The position numbers were made by a program, and so were the translations under genes. Below are positions 6,501 through 6,911 of a stretch of DNA of 6,911 nucleotides, piece by piece. The stretch is from assembly GCA_903898975.1 (NCBI GenBank), contig CAIUHT010000927.1:1-6911 (forward strand), in the 5' to 3' direction. Source of the stretch: an uncultured Planctomycetaceae bacterium (GTDB lineage: Bacteria; Planctomycetota; Planctomycetia; Planctomycetales; Planctomycetaceae). Positions within the stretch are counted from its first letter, which is position 1; each line of letters begins with the position of its first letter. Below the pieces are notes generated by a model, which saw only the letters and a program-made list of their open reading frames with translations, had not been told where the DNA came from and did no database searches.

Positions 6501-6911
6501 TCCCCCTCAGGTTTGGCCAGAACAGTTGCGACAGTCTTTCCGTCGGGTGACCAAGCCACATCCGACAGAACCGCATTGCTGACACGCTTGCCAGTGTGCA
6601 GCATCGGTGTCAGTTGAGGCTTGGCTGAAAGGTCTCGAGCGGTCCCTGCACGGCGTTCAACAATGCCCCGGACAATCCACGCGGTGCCATCGGAACCGGC
6701 AACGGCAAGTTCGGCCTGTGAGGGATCACTCGCCGGCGAGCGGGGATTGACGGCGATCGCGTTCAGACGGGAATCGAACCGCACCTCCGTACTACGATCG
6801 CTGAGGTACCGCAGTCGCTGCCACTCCCAGTGCCGACGTTCGGGTGGTGATTTGTTTTCCAGTCCATCACTCACACTGTCCCAATCGTTATCAGCTACCT
6901 TGCTGTCAATC
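3554..6911 (-). CDS. Giant WD40 repeat protein, N-terminus outside window; likely planctomycete kinase-WD40 type
   Basis: 1118 residues are visible and the frame is open to the window edge. A GTG at 6874 could start a 1106-residue protein, but the in-frame residues before it (SKVADNDWDSV) continue a pattern I know from planctomycete proteins, in which a kinase domain, membrane helix and coiled coil are joined to WD40 repeats by a segment like xNDWxxVxxLLxxCPPExRxWEWxxL. Here it reads DNDWDSVSDGLENKSPPERRHWEW. The GTG is therefore probably internal. Numbering from it, blade ends of the WD type occur near residues 65, 131, 179, 222, 268, 320, 370, 418, 461, 513, 562, 605, 648, 702, 744, 786, 845, 893, 934, 1012 and 1076, about 21 units and enough for three seven-bladed propellers. 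Many carry the GH/D...SPDG...S.D..V.LWD pattern; units near 648-750 are degenerate. The tail (RAAPAASRAPVRKIKAS) is basic. WD40 propellers are protein-interaction scaffolds; no catalytic motif is visible here. A stand-alone WD40 protein remains possible. Confidence 0.9.
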   Translation of the reverse strand, partial: IDSKVADNDWDSVSDGLENKSPPERRHWEWQRLRYLSDRSTEVRFDSRLNAIAVNPRSPASDPSQAELAVAGSDGTAWIVRGIVERRAGTARDLSAKPQLTPMLHTGKRVSNAVLSDVAWSPDGKTVATVLAKPEGDQPTVCLWDPQGGAQLKRQIAVGETLSKSPVTAIAFTADSRQFVTGSLDGTVTLWSLEAGEPRRLGKLFGKVEVVAASSDVNRPLVAAAGRDRTVQIWDVPRGSDRPGSPRLFLGHRRPIQSLAFAPGSNLLASGGEDHSIFVFDAASNDLPANWGEKNPFTKYQELERHSDTIRGLSFGSAGQLLSAGQDNLLVLWERRNGAWVPSQTFRGHGQPVQGCAFASGGSAEGASRFFSAGFDQTVRLWDPSTYAADYEESPQAPLDGHDSAVLGIAFSKDGRRLVTASSDHSARTWDTCSGRRLVELKEGHDFLATAAVFSPDGLLMVSGAFDTTTRLWDVRSGVQKCQLSNTGRNPTLAISPDGKFLVTGSGQEQVSGKQQGKSFGAKVWDLTSLPSEPTLGATPIRFLPGHDGEVSAVAFSPSGKFMAVCDVRGIVNGWNVEDWTAVDLGANGHTRRVNSAVFLDDRLLATASEDKRVILWDLTTGRPLLDQRFEHPAPVIDVVAVADGTKLLTVCRDGKLRAFDMKLSGPPKVLFESQPVGDRSPEIRIAFDRSNGRMLIAELLSRIVPTESDRLHVLRLEQEQPGFGAAPRFNRRVNSIVVKPAGDWFLALEGRQVTMLALEEGVAPRRFGRSGLVNSAEFSPDNQWIVTATTDGTLRVWDAATGQNRKVLRGVSRKDSTTLSDEEKGKLGHTDSVNSANFIDDRQLLTAGSDGQILLWNVETGEIVRRFAPLKNADGTAVSILRATLAPGNSGWIAACGADARAYLWGPDGQLVSQSDPHPSPLTALDFSEDGSLLALGTQQGRIYLMSVDKAGKMTPAVLSNSQTAEVAGDNADARLAGTNYLTAHPGSINDLEFLPQHWGETEFPKSAGLRLASGSSDSTVKLWSIIEKSAFQDPPSNGEQPQVEASGLLAREVLTLRDLARPVTSLAVSLDGKSLAAGANDGSVVIWRSDTTDCQKTDGRAAPAASRAPVRKIKAS

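Overview
The window looks like chromosomal DNA of a planctomycete (order Planctomycetales or a close relative). The main reason is a giant minus-strand WD40 protein whose N-terminal segment (PPERRHWEWQRLRYL) matches the linker I know from planctomycete Ser/Thr kinase-WD40 fusion proteins. The moderately high GC content and long gene spacing fit this. Genus cannot be decided from the sequence.

Layout. (1) Positions 1-2700, plus strand: two translationally coupled genes (ATGA overlap) for membrane proteins of the proton-translocating antiporter family, which includes NuoL/M/N, Mrp and DabB. The first is NuoL-like, lacks its N-terminus at the window edge, and is shortened at its C-terminus. The second is NuoM-like but has lost several of the usual proton-path residues. 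No other complex I genes are visible. The pair resembles stand-alone antiporter modules such as DAB-type inorganic carbon pumps more than a nuo operon, but no DabA partner is in view. (2) Positions 2701-3337: about 640 bp of lower-GC DNA between convergent transcription units, with inverted repeats and one strong minus-strand terminator but no convincing gene. (3) Positions 3338-3454, minus strand: a 38-residue, very basic protein with a clear Shine-Dalgarno and a terminator just downstream. It contains four consecutive KKxx tetrads. (4) Positions 3554-6911, minus strand: the C-terminal 1118 residues of a very large WD40 repeat protein. I count about 21 blade-like units, enough for three seven-bladed propellers. 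The frame stays open to the window edge, so the N-terminus (predicted kinase or other signalling domain plus a membrane anchor) lies outside.

The two halves converge and show no obvious functional link. The antiporter-like pair would act together in the inner membrane. The WD40 protein and the small basic protein lie on one strand 99 bp apart and may share a transcript ending at the terminator at 3244-3294. The least explained items are the KKxx miniprotein and the residue-depleted antiporter pair.
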